A stretch of DNA of 64,000 nt from Flaccisagitta enflata (lineage: Eukaryota; Chaetognatha; Sagittoidea; Aphragmophora): NCBI GenBank assembly GCA_965153355.1, contig OZ231126.1, forward strand, positions 42,904,001 to 42,968,000, in the 5' to 3' direction. The notes under the pieces are model-generated. The model did no database searches. It saw only the letters and a program-made list of their open reading frames with translations, and was not told the DNA's origin. Shown here piece after piece: positions 51,190 to 63,000 of this stretch. The translations under genes were made by a program, and so were the position numbers. Position 1 is the first letter of the stretch. Every line of letters begins with the position of its first letter.

Positions 51190-53850
51190 ACAAGGATCGC
51201 ATATGATCAGCGCTACCTAATACCCATTGCCTCGCTCAATTGTTGTCCCAATGTAGTGGGTGAGAGCAGGGCAGCGGTACAGGGTTGAATTTCTATACAT
51301 CTAGAGAAGAGGTGGAGGGGGGGAAGGTCGAGTGGGTTTGATTATACGTACCTCAGAGGGTGGATATCAGGTATCAGAAGAATAAGATAGGCATGAGAGG
51401 GCTGATCTCAGGCCTATGTGGGCTATTCATGGGCCAACGAGACCAGGTTTCAGGCCTCTGAGGGTTGCTTCAGACCTGTGAGAGCTGAAAACAGACCTGT
51501 GAGAGCTGATTTGAAGCCGGTGAGGGTTGATTTGGGCCTGAGAGGATTGCACCAATTTTAGGCTTGAGATGACTAATTTCAAGCTCCAAAGGCCAGATTT
51601 CAGGCCACAGCAGGCTGATAAGGGCTTTAGGTCTTGGGGGAGAGAGGAAACCCTAGGTCTAAAAAAATGGTCAAGACTCCTGACCTGGGGAAATGTCTTT
51701 TTTGATGCATTAGCTACAAATTAATGGTAAAAATAAAAAAATCTGCTTAGAAATATAGAATTGATGGTCAAATAATAGCAAAAAAAAGCATTTTTAAGCA
51801 TATTTTAGATTAAAGATTATATTCATGGCTTCTAAAAGTATGTAGAAATGTATGAAAAGTTTGGCTACAGTGTTTGCACTTATGCTTTTACCTACTTCAG
51901 TTTGTTTAGAGTGATTTTCCAATATTCAAAACAAAAAAATGCCAAAAACTGTTATAAAATGACTATTTTTTTGTTATTTTTTGCTATTTCTAAGCTCCCA
52001 TCTATCAAATATTTCTTAAAACTAGCTGGATTATATTACAGCATGTGTATCTCAACAATATTCATAACTTTTCATAACAGGGTGCTCAATAAATTTGGCA
52101 AAATCTTAAAGATAACATCTAAAAGCTATTCCCAACTGATAGTTTTTATTCAAATAATGGTCAACCATAATGGTGTGTTAACTTTAAATACTTATCATCC
52201 AACAGGCAGCAAGAATCCATGAGAATAGGTCCATACAAGGCAGGAAAGGTCCATATGAAGTTGACACGTCAAAATTAGCTTTGATGAACAAAAGACAACT
52301 GATCATTTATTTCAAGTTATTCTAGCTGAATTTTTCCAATACCTTGAGCCAATTTTGAGTAGAAAGGATTGTCCTCCTATTTATTGACCACATTTGGGTG
52401 CTTAACTTGATGTCAAAGACGTCTAGTAAGTTGCTATTCTCTGCCATGTTTTTTTGGTAAAAATTCCCAAAAATTGGAAAGTTTGTCTGAGGGATAATAC
52501 CTTGCCTTTCAAACTAAAGGAGTCCACATGAAAAACTGCGCATTCTAACATCTAATAGAACTAATTGGGAGACTACAGGGTGTACCATCTCAGTTGTAAC
52601 ATAAAGAATCGATGTATCTCTGCTTCTAAAAGAAATAATCTAATTCTGAAAAAAGTTCTAAAGAGCTTTTGAAAAACGATTTTTGCTCAATAAGAGGAAA
52701 ATGATGGGAAGGTATTAACAGTCATGGAAAAATGGCTTGGAAGTACATGCCTTTTTGCAACCATTTTGCCATTTTTTATTGATCTCTTATGACAATTAGT
52801 CTTTGTTTAGCTATCATCTGTAAATAATTTGATAAAACATGAAGAGTTGGACTCAAATTAAAGGTATCCTGCATAGTGAAAGAGATTTGATAGAAAAATT
52901 CACATTTTTTGAAAAGATAGCATGATATTTGCCAAATTCATGCCTTTGAAAAACGGGTTGTTTTTTTTTTAAATGTGGTTTTGAAGAAAGAAAAAACAAA
53001 ATCTTCAATATTTTGAGGATGTTTTTTAAAGGGGCCAAAAACTACTGCAAAAATTCTTCAATTTGGGACCAATCTCAGGTTTCTAGCTCAATCTGTTTAG
53101 AAATGAGAGCCTTTTAAAGAAAAAGTGTCTATGAGCAATGTCAGCCAAAACTGCAAATTGAGAAATAGCTGCATCATTTTAGGTTGTGAATGTGTAAAAT
53201 TCTTTTCTGGACGGAAAAATTTTATAAGCATGGGCAAAAATCGTTTTTTAAGAGCTTTTTGGAACTTTTTTCAGAATGGGATTATCTTGTTTAGAAGCAG
53301 AGATACATCGATTCTTTATGTTACAACTGAGTTGGTACACCCTGTACATACCAAATTTCAGCTTACTGGGCCGCCTATAAGCATGGTTTAAGTGCAATTT
53401 AGTTTTTGCCAAATTTATTGAACACCCTGTTAGTCTTCAAGAATTTTAAAGAAATAATTATGAAAATAGGCTTTAAAAAAATCAATTTGATATTTTGAAA
53501 TAGTTTTTTTAGTTTTTATCAATAAAATAACCCTCAAAACTTACCAATTAGGTAAAAGCATTATTACAGCAACTATTGCCACACTTTTCAGATATTTTTA
53601 AAACAGCTCGAAGCTACAATCCTAATTTCTGATATAAAACATATATAAAAATGCTTCGTTTTTGCTATTTTTAAGCTTTGAATTCTATATTTCCAAGCCA
53701 ATTTTTTTTATTTTTACCATAAATTGATAGCTAATGCAACAAAAAAGACTTTTTCCCAGGACAGAAGTCTTGACCATTTTTTTCGACCTATGGTTTGTTC
53801 CTGGACGCCGTGAGGACATCGGCTATTTAGGGCTGCTGCCCAAGAAGCAG
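51190..53850 (+). mobile_element. group 2 element, subfamily F1, long form with foldback interior
   Basis: Leader 'caaggatcgcatatgatcag', 'cgctacctaatacccattgc' and 'agcagggcagcggta' are diverged F1 sequences. A ggcctgtgagagctgattt core spans 51345-51640. The right end 'aggacatcggctatttaggg' and 'ctgctgcccaagaag' (53810-53848) matches the F1 right end. Between core and right end lies a 2.1-kb AT-rich inverted repeat. Confidence 0.7.
51660..53790. repeat. 2.1-kb imperfect inverted repeat
   Basis: Three blocks pair in order: 51660-51895 with 53560-53790, 52077-52107 with 53406-53432, and 52574-52687 with 53228-53346 (the best, 'cagttgtaacataaagaatc' in both). The loop is about 540 bp. The left arm has about 450 bp (52108-52573) where the right arm has about 60 bp. 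No coding sequence is apparent. Confidence 0.85.
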
Positions 53851-54505
<655 letters not shown>

Positions 54506-54627
54506 CTCATTCTTATTTCGCACCCCAGTCTCGTTCTGGGCTCCATTTCGCTTTGCATTTGCCAGCAGATGTCTTTTGCGGCGGTCGAATCGGCGATGAC
54601 CTAAAAACTCCGATCCCATTCGTCTTT

Positions 54628-54942
54628 CTACCTTTTCTTTTCTCTCCCTTTCTTTTCTTTTCTTTTCTTTTCATGTCTTATCATTTCTTTTTCTTTCTTT
54701 TCTCAGTTTGCTGGTTTTTCTCGTTTGTTTTTTTCTTCTCTTTTTTTTTTCTTCTCTTTTTTTTCTTTTCTTTTTCTTTCATTTTTCTATTTTTTTTTCT
54801 TTTTTTTTCTTCTCTTTTTTTTTCTTTTCTTTGATCTTTTCTTTTTTTCTATCTTTTCTTTTCTTATGTTTTCTTTTCTTTTCTTTTCTTCTCTTTTTTT
54901 TTCTTTTCTTTTCTTATCTTTTCTTTATTTTTCTTCTGTTTC
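54628..54942. repeat. (TTTTC)n-like pyrimidine tract
   Basis: Imperfect ttttc units, ending at a group 2 element boundary. Confidence 0.9.
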
Positions 54943-55515
54943 CTTTTTGGGCAGCGGCCCCAAAGGGCCGATGTCCTGTAGGACACAGGGGTGAATTTCC
55001 TTACGTCCATCCATCCGTCCGTCCGTCCATCCGTCCGTTCGTCCGTACGTCCCCCAGGCTTCTGAATTCTCAAATTCCCATTGAATAACATGGAAAAGTG
55101 ACAAAATGCAAACTTCCCATTGAATAACGTAGGAGAATAACAAAATGAAAAATTCCCATTGAATAACATGGGTAAATGACAAAATACAAACTTCCCATTG
55201 AATAACATGGAAAGATTACAAAAAGTAGAGAAATACATATATCCCATCCAATAATATGGAAAATTAACAAAAAATGAAAAAATTGCAAAATTGCAATTGG
55301 ATTACATGGAAAATGGACAAAAAACTGAAATTCTCATTGCATGATATGGAAAATTAACAAGAAATTGTAAAAAATATATAACTCCCATTGAATATCATGG
55401 AAAATTGCCCCAAAGGCCTGAAATATACCTTCTCAGGACGTAAGGAAATTCACCCCTGTGTCCTACAGGACATCGGCCCTTTGGGGCCGCTGCCCTGCTC
55501 TCACTCCCTTCTTTT
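54943..55515 (-). mobile_element. group 2 element, subfamily F1, 'ttcaatgg' core, leader truncated
   Basis: Both terminal repeats are well preserved (54949-55008 and about 55437-55492). A ccatccgtccgtccgtcc tract follows the left one. The core units 'cccattgaataacatggaa' are the inverse of those at 16148-16720. The leader stops shortly after 'gccctgctctcact'. Confidence 0.9.
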
Positions 55516-56535
55516 GGATCTGGGTGAATTAGATAATTCCCAATTGTGTTGAACCCCCTTTGAAAACCATTTTGAGAAAGTTTTTGTATTTTCTGAAATT
55601 TGGTTGAAAAATTATTTGGACCATGCCTAAGGCAGCAGGCGACAAGTGTGAAAATTACAGATATGAGAATATATCTTAACTGATAACTTCAAGCCTGAAA
55701 TGGAGGTCTCTGGAAGAAAAAATGAAATTTTATGCAAGCTCAAAAATGGCCAAAATACCAATTTTACTGATTTTTCTCTGACAAAGTAACTTTGAAAGTC
55801 AATATATACGCAATAGTTAAGCGTTGTGAGCTCAAATTATTGGTGAAGTTAAGGTAGATAATAGTTAACAATTCCACCAAAAATGAAGATGATCGGATGA
55901 TTGGAGCAGTTTTTATTCAACTTTAAAAAATGGATCATTTAACAATTTTGAAAAAAAAGTACAGAAGTCTGTGTGCATTTTGGAAGTAAGTATCAATTAC
56001 TTTGTTTGTATATGAAATTTTAAAAATAGTTGACAAAAATTTTATAGAAAAGATGAATTTTACAAAAATCATTAAAATTCAGTATATAATATTAAAATCA
56101 ATATGTGTGAAATTCATACACGTTGAGGTTCTCAGGACCTTTCATGCAAACCATCATGTTAGTAATTATTGAAATCTCTTCATCATTTTTTTGGGGTACA
56201 TTTTAGTGTCGTTCATAAATGACGGAAATATTTTCAAGAAAATTTATAACTCTTTGGCATTATATATTTAACATAAGACAATTTTGAAATAAATTTTAGC
56301 CTACAATAACAATTACAGAAAAATTTTTTGACAACCAAGCAAAAGCCTGGCCACCATGAAGATAAAGGAAGCCTGGGTGCCGCCTGGCAGCCTAGTCTAT
56401 AATCACAAAACGAGTTGGGATACAACATCATGTCACATTGTGTTCTGATATATTATAGACATTATCAGAATCAAATGTAAAATAGGAGTCAAGTTCTATC
56501 TTTTGGAACTGTCAAAAGTATAAAATCTTCTCAGG
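55516..56535. other. AT-rich single-copy-looking stretch, no gene seen
   Basis: No long frame, no inverted repeat that I can detect by eye, and no microsatellite. It may be the interior of a long element as at 51660-53790, but I cannot show this. Confidence 0.45.
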
Positions 56536-56745
56536 TTTGTTTTGAGTCAGACGACTCCTGCCTTGTCGGTCGTGGTAGGTCCGGTAGGTGATCCGGTCTG
56601 TCGTCCGTCAATCCGTCATTTTGATCGACAAAGCGCATCATATAACTGGCTGTGTCAAACCAGTGGATCTGTTGGTCTGTCCGGTTAACGCGACCGTGCG
56701 ACGATCCCCGTCGCCTGTAATGGCCTGCGGGCCTTATTGAATTCG
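56536..56745 (-). mobile_element. two adjoining decayed group 1 ends
   Basis: 'gagtcagacgactcctgcct' then 'tgtcggtcgtggtaggtccg' (hairpin plus tract), followed by 'ataactggctgtgtcaaacc' and 'cgcctgtaatggcctgcggg', which resembles subfamily C. Confidence 0.5.
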
Positions 56746-57040
56746 GCGGTTTGCATTACTGCTCACCCAGCAAATCCATGACCTGGATTGTCGTGTATCC
56801 GACCTTATTTCTTCTTTTTCCTTTGATTTTCTTCATCTCCAAACCCTTTGATTTTGTTTCCCCTCCCCCCAACCGGAGGGGGGGGGGAATGCTCAACTTT
56901 ATACACGCCTGTATCACAATGATTGCCTCCGTCCTGATGGAGACTAAGAAGAACTCCCCACTCAAACAGAGCCATTGTGCCCACAATCACGAGAAGAAAT
57001 CACTCAAAAATACACTGAAATTGTTGTTAATTGTGTGGTT

Positions 57041-57238
57041 TAGGAGCCGGGCAGATACCCGGCTGCCCCGGTCGCGTCAGGTGGGCGGGGGCATGTTGAG
57101 GTCACCGAACCATTGCAGGTAGGAGCAGAAAAGGTCAAGACTAAAAATCATAAAGAAAGGTAAAAATGTGACCGACCAACCGACCGACCGACCGATGGAC
57201 AACGCGGGGTGTAGAGTCGCGTAGCACGCGACTAAAAA
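57041..57238 (+). mobile_element. group 1 element, subfamily A
   Basis: 5' 'gccgggcagatacccggc' hairpin, 'ggtcgcgtcaggtgggcggg', gaccgaccgaccgacc tract (57171-57194), 3' 'gcggggtgtagagtcgcgta' and 'gcacgcgactaaaaa'. Confidence 0.88.
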
Positions 57239-57858
57239 TAAAGATAGCTGGAGCTAGAATTACGCGTACGTACGTGTAGTGACCAACATTTGTCTCGGGT
57301 TGTATCCTTAGGACTTTCCTTCTTTTAGTGACCAACATTGACTTATGTAGTTTCCTTATAACATCCAACAAATGTTGATTGTGTATATCAAACAAGAAAC
57401 GATGTAATAAAAGTACATCGGGCGATCAAACATATATCTGGAGGAAAATGAAAAAAAGAGTTAAAAGATGTCCAACTAATTCCTTTGCCTTTGCTTCATT
57501 TGATGCCAAACGACGGGAAAAATGGCCTAATGACGCTTATGGCAGTTGGAGCTGCCCCAACAGAGAGAGAGAGAGAGAGACAGACATTGAGACTGTCAGA
57601 TGGATAATATAGACGGATGGGACAGACGAATACACATACCGAAGACGTATAGACTGACACGCCGACAAAAGGTGAGTGATATGAGACAAAGGTCAAGAAA
57701 CAGAGACAAAGACATCGTAACATTTGCAAGTACAAGTCAAAAAGAAAGACATGAGTGACAAGACATTGACCGAGAAAAACACAAAACAGAAATGAAGAGT
57801 AAGACATTTTGGCTGCATGGAGAGAAAAGCAAAGACAAGTGCGGCGAGAGACAAATGT
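57239..57858. other. no gene seen
   Basis: A short AG run (57562-57580). The direct repeat 'agtgaccaacattt' occurs near 57278 and 57328. Confidence 0.45.
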
Positions 57859-58460
57859 GAATAGTCGCAAAAGCATTAGATGGTCAGCGGTACCCGTGCC
57901 CTGCTGAGTAGGTTGTGCTTGAAGTTGAAGGGGGAGCAGGGCAGCGGCCCCGAAGGGGTCGATGACCTATGCTTTCACACATATGGGGGATTATCTCCTT
58001 CTCCTCCTCCTCCTCCTCCATCTTCTCCGTCCCTCCCCCTCAAATCCCAGTCTCGAGGCCCAAAATCCAGTCTCAAGGCCAAAATCCCAGTCCCGAGGCC
58101 CAAATTCCAACCTTGAGGCCCAAATCCTAGCCTCAAAGCCCAAATCCTAGCCTCGAGGCTGAGATTTGAGCCTCTTGGTGGGGATCTGGGCCTCATTGGT
58201 TGAACCTCAGGCCGTTTGGGCCTCCCAGGCTGAGTTTGGAGTTTCAGGCTCAGGATTTGAGGCTTTGAGGTGGGATTTGGGCACTCAGGCTGGAATTTGA
58301 GCCTCGGGACTGAGATTTTAGCGCTGAGACTGGAATTTGGGCCTCGAGACTGGGATTTGAGGGGGGGGACGAAGAAGATGGAGGAGGAGGAGAAGGAGAA
58401 AATCCCCCATATGTGTGAAAGCATAGGTCATCGACCCCTTCGGGGCCGCTGCCCAAAAAG
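57859..58460 (+). mobile_element. group 2 element, subfamily E (full copy, best preserved)
   Basis: Leader 'gaatagtcgcaaaagcatta', 'gatggtcagcggtacccgtg', then 60-bp terminal repeats at 57939-57998 and 58395-58454 with very few mismatches. The core (58036-58365) is a roughly 20-bp repeat that inverts near 58155: gaggcccaaatcc on the left, ctgggatttgagcct on the right. It ends 'gctgcccaaaaag'. Confidence 0.92.
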
Positions 58461-59359
58461 GGAAGCAACGGACAGTCTACGTTGAACAATTAAGGCATGT
58501 ATAACTATAAGGACATAAAAGCTCTTGCTTATGTCCTGAATCTACAACTCCATGTTGCGTGGAGAAATTGAATACTTTTCTGTTTACAAAATAAAAGACA
58601 GACAGAGAAAAAAATTGATCCAAACAACACAAGGACAAGAAATAACTAAATGCTGAAGAGCTTAGCGCCCACCTTTGTGTCTCTTCGGTCATTATCCTCC
58701 TACGGGATACGCACCAAAAAGATACGAATTCGCCACACAGCCAAAAAGATTGGGACGACTCCAATGGCAATGGCGAGTTTTGTTCATGGCGGGTGGAAAG
58801 GGAGTCTTGAAAATCTAGCCATTATGAAAAAATGCTACGGCCTTTGTTTGTTCTTGTAGCTTGAATTTGCATTTGCGTATTCCATTAAACCCGAAATTGA
58901 TATGACCTGTAAAGTTGAATTGACTACTATTTTCTGTTAGTGTAACAGAATATGATGCCAAGTATTCTCAATGATATGTTTGATTAGAAATATGCGAATA
59001 TCACACCCACCTTTATATGTCAATGACAAGCCGGCGGACCGAAAGAACTTCTTTTTTTCGACCATGTTGGGCTGTACCGCTGTAGGGTCTCACAACTAAC
59101 AAGTGACCATTGACCAGGGTGGGCCCTAGGGGCGTTACCCCCCCCCCCTCCCTTGACTTGTGCATTACGGATGGGCAAATGGACGGAAAAACGGATGAAT
59201 AGATGGACGCACCGAAGGACTAAAAAGATGAGAAAAGTGAACCGCTTAAGAATGGGAGAAAGGAAGAGTTTTAGTTGGAGAGAGAGAGACAGGAAAAAAG
59301 GTGGCGTACCGTGATTTGTTGACTCTTGGAAAAATTCTTGTGAATGGAGAACACTAGTG

Positions 59360-59362
<3 letters not shown>
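58461..59362. other. no gene supported
   Basis: A plus frame of 69 codons (58650-58859) and an opposed minus frame show no domain. 'gatggacgcaccgaaggact' then 'aaaaag' near 59200-59226 may be a decayed group 1 end. Confidence 0.4.

Positions 59363-59363
<1 letters not shown>

Positions 59364-59399
<36 letters not shown>
59364..59399. repeat. (AG)n microsatellite
   Basis: About 17 ga units. Confidence 0.95.
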
Positions 59400-59402
<3 letters not shown>

Positions 59403-59499
59403 CGGTCGTCGTCGCTTGTAAAATTATGCAAAGCATGTTTTTGGCCAGAATGGGTTGATAGTACTACGGAGCAAGCGTGTGTGTTGAATGCAATGAGGA

Positions 59500-59605
59500 A
59501 GACGACGACGGTGGTGACGGAGGAAGTGGTGGTAGCGGCAGCTGAAATGGTGGTGACAGCGGTGACGGCAGCGGTGGCGGTGGCGGCCGAAGCGGTGGCG
59601 GTGAG
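59500..59605. repeat. cryptic GGT/GGC triplet-rich tract
   Basis: ggtggtgacggcagcggtgg-type imperfect repeat, comparable to 1560-1800. Confidence 0.6.
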
Positions 59606-59689
59606 GAAATTCCTCGCCTGGGATCAAGTGACAAAATGGAGATTCGAGAATGAAGGAGATTTGAAGAGCGAGAGAAAGTAAAAGAGATA

Positions 59690-59690
<1 letters not shown>

Positions 59691-59735
<45 letters not shown>
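59691..59735. repeat. (AG)n microsatellite
   Basis: About 22 ga units. Confidence 0.96.
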
Positions 59736-59737
<2 letters not shown>

Positions 59738-59903
59738 TGTAAAAATGAAAAATTTATAAAAGGTCATTTTTGGTAAAGAAAAAGCATAGTTTTGAGAAGT
59801 GGTAGCCTGCCCGTTTTTACCATCTTGCTCAAAAACATTGTCTCAGTAAAACAAAATAGTTATCTATTGTTGTTATCTCTTGCACTAAATTACATTTTTC
59901 TTT

Positions 59904-60139
59904 AACTAGGCCAGATACACAGCTACCCCAGTCGCATGCGGGTGGGTAGGGGCCATATTTGAGGTCACTTGATCATTTGGGCAGGAGCTGTGAGGCCAAA
60001 GACCACAAAAAAAAAAACAAAAAAAAAAAGTATAGTGTGATGGGCCAATGATCAGACCGACGGACCAATGGACCAATGGACGAACCAATGGACGGACTGA
60101 CAAAGCGGGGTGTAGAGTCGGGTAGCACCCGACTAAAAA
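59904..60139 (+). mobile_element. group 1 element, subfamily A
   Basis: 'aactaggccagatacacagc', 'agtcgcatgcgggtgggtag', 'cattttgggcag'-like internal words shared with 773-1016, ggaccaatggaccaatgg tract, 3' hairpin agtcgggtagcacccgact (60116-60134) and A's. The hairpin has changed on both arms (compensatory). Confidence 0.88.
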
Positions 60140-61340
60140 TGTTTAGTATATACCCAATCAATAAATTTTTTGAAACATTTTCTAACACTAACGATCACCA
60201 ATTTTTAGCCAAGAAAAAGTAAAGATAAACAGGTCAATATTTTTCTTCTCATTTTTTTGCATATTTTCTCCCTTTTTTTATGTGAACACTTTCACTCTTC
60301 TGGCTCTATGATCTAAACGAAACAAGCTACTGACATCTGCATGGCGGCATTTTGAAGATTTTTTTTTGCTCTCTTTATTGGTCACTAATTTCAATTTGAT
60401 TTTTTAGGTTGTTTGGGCACAAATTAGCCATATAGGTGAGACAATATTTTTGAGCAAGATGGTGTGCACAATGTTTTCTTTACCTGTTGGTCTGTTGCCT
60501 GTTGGTGAGCACAATTCAGACTCAGTTTTAAAAATATGGTCAACCTTACAGATGCTTGCGATTGAGCACGAACTGCAATGTCCAAAAATCACTTTGTGAC
60601 AGACCGGTTAGTTTAGAGACCAGCCAAGAGAACGTCAAACTGACAGACGGACTGACAAAGACATGAGCAGGCACCCTTGTACCTTCGGAATGGTTTGAGA
60701 CTTATTTCATGGAATTTTTTCCCTTTGAGCTAAAACAAAAGCATTTAATGTCGCTCTGAATGGTGAAGACTGAAGACTATCTTTGATTTATGTAAAATTG
60801 AGCAAATTAAGTTGATTTGGGTAGTTGACAACGCTTTAGTGCATTTAAGAAAGACCAAAAACCAGCTCAAAAGCAGACAAGGGCATAATTTCCAAAGCGA
60901 TTCCAACTCGGCTCTACAAGCCCAAAATATCAATACTTTTCCGCTTCCTTCGTTTCAGTTATTTTTTCCCTACCTTCCTCTTTCTTTTTCTTTCCTTTTC
61001 AATCTGTTTTCTTTTTAGTTCTTTCTTCTTTGTCTCTTTCCAACGTCGAATTATCGGAATATGCCAAAACCAGTTGTTCTGACGAATTGCAAGAAAGTGG
61101 TTGAATATTGAAAAAAAAAATGGAGCAGGAGGAAGGACTAGTAAGACAGAGAAAGAGAGAAAGAGAGAAAAAAAGAAAGAAAGAAAGAAAGGAAGGCGGG
61201 AGGGAAAGAAAAAAGCCATGGGCCCTGGTGCGGCGGTGTCTGTAAGCCTCCTCTCTTGGCGCCCTATAATTTTACGACCCAACAACGCACAATCGGACGT
61301 CGTAACACTCAGCTTCTGTGTGTGTGTGTATCTATATCTT
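60140..61340. other. no gene seen
   Basis: AT-rich, then pyrimidine-rich (60960-61040) and GAAA-like (61140-61215) sequence. No element ends recognised. Confidence 0.4.
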
Positions 61341-61358
61341 CTCTACCTCACTCTATAT

Positions 61359-61360
<2 letters not shown>

Positions 61361-61400
<40 letters not shown>

Positions 61401-61491
61401 TACTGCCCTACTTGTTCTTGTTATCTATGTCTTTGTCTCTATGTCTTTCTATCTATTTCTCTCTGTCTCTGTCTGATTGCAACTGTCTCTC

Positions 61492-61569
<78 letters not shown>
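61361..61569. repeat. (CT)n microsatellite, two blocks
   Basis: 61363-61397 and 61483-61568, with gtct-rich sequence between. Confidence 0.97.
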
Positions 61570-62554
<985 letters not shown>

Positions 62555-62555
<1 letters not shown>

Positions 62556-62990
62556 ACAATGACCCAGTCTCTACCCCGTCATCAAAGAAACCAGAGTGTG
62601 CCGAATATATCAGCCTTTTCAACCGAGGCACCAAATTGCTTGATGAACTTAGTAAGCAATCAATTGACTCCCAATCAAGAAAGCGGCTTAAGAAGAAAAA
62701 ATTTTCCCAGCAAAAAGTTGACTGGATGGAGTGGCTTGCCCACGATTTAATCAGTAATGCCGAGGAAGAAGAAAGAGTCAATATATCATTCATTAACAAT
62801 GTTATCTACTCTGTTGCAGCTGTATTTACATTTAAGGAGGGGGATGAATGCGGTTTTGGATCAAATGAATGGAGACCAAAGGCTGAACCCAAGTGGAAGA
62901 TACGCTTAGAAAGACTAGCTAAGGTCTTTAAAAAATATGGTGTGGACGGGTCAAAAAAGAGGCATGCTACTTTAAGATCAAAAACAAAAT
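62555..62990 (+). pseudogene. LINE ORF, region upstream of the reverse transcriptase (frameshifted)
   Basis: The frame is open from inside the CT array to a TAG at 62999-63001. It encodes about 145 charged residues, including 'KVDWMEWLAHDLI' and a Lys/Arg-rich stretch. The predicted protein leads toward a basic linker, as found just upstream of reverse transcriptases in such elements. The continuation after about 62975-62990 is in the +1-shifted frame, where 'KISAIAGKVQRYQTARKAK' follows naturally, so one base has been lost or gained there. No start codon can be assigned because the frame runs into the microsatellite. No zinc finger is visible in the part present. Confidence 0.8.
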
Positions 62991-63000
62991 ATCTGCCATA

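Noticed and set aside
58650-58859. 69-codon plus-strand frame as a small gene
   Set aside because: No homology that I recognise, an opposed frame of greater length overlaps it, and no promoter or splice evidence.
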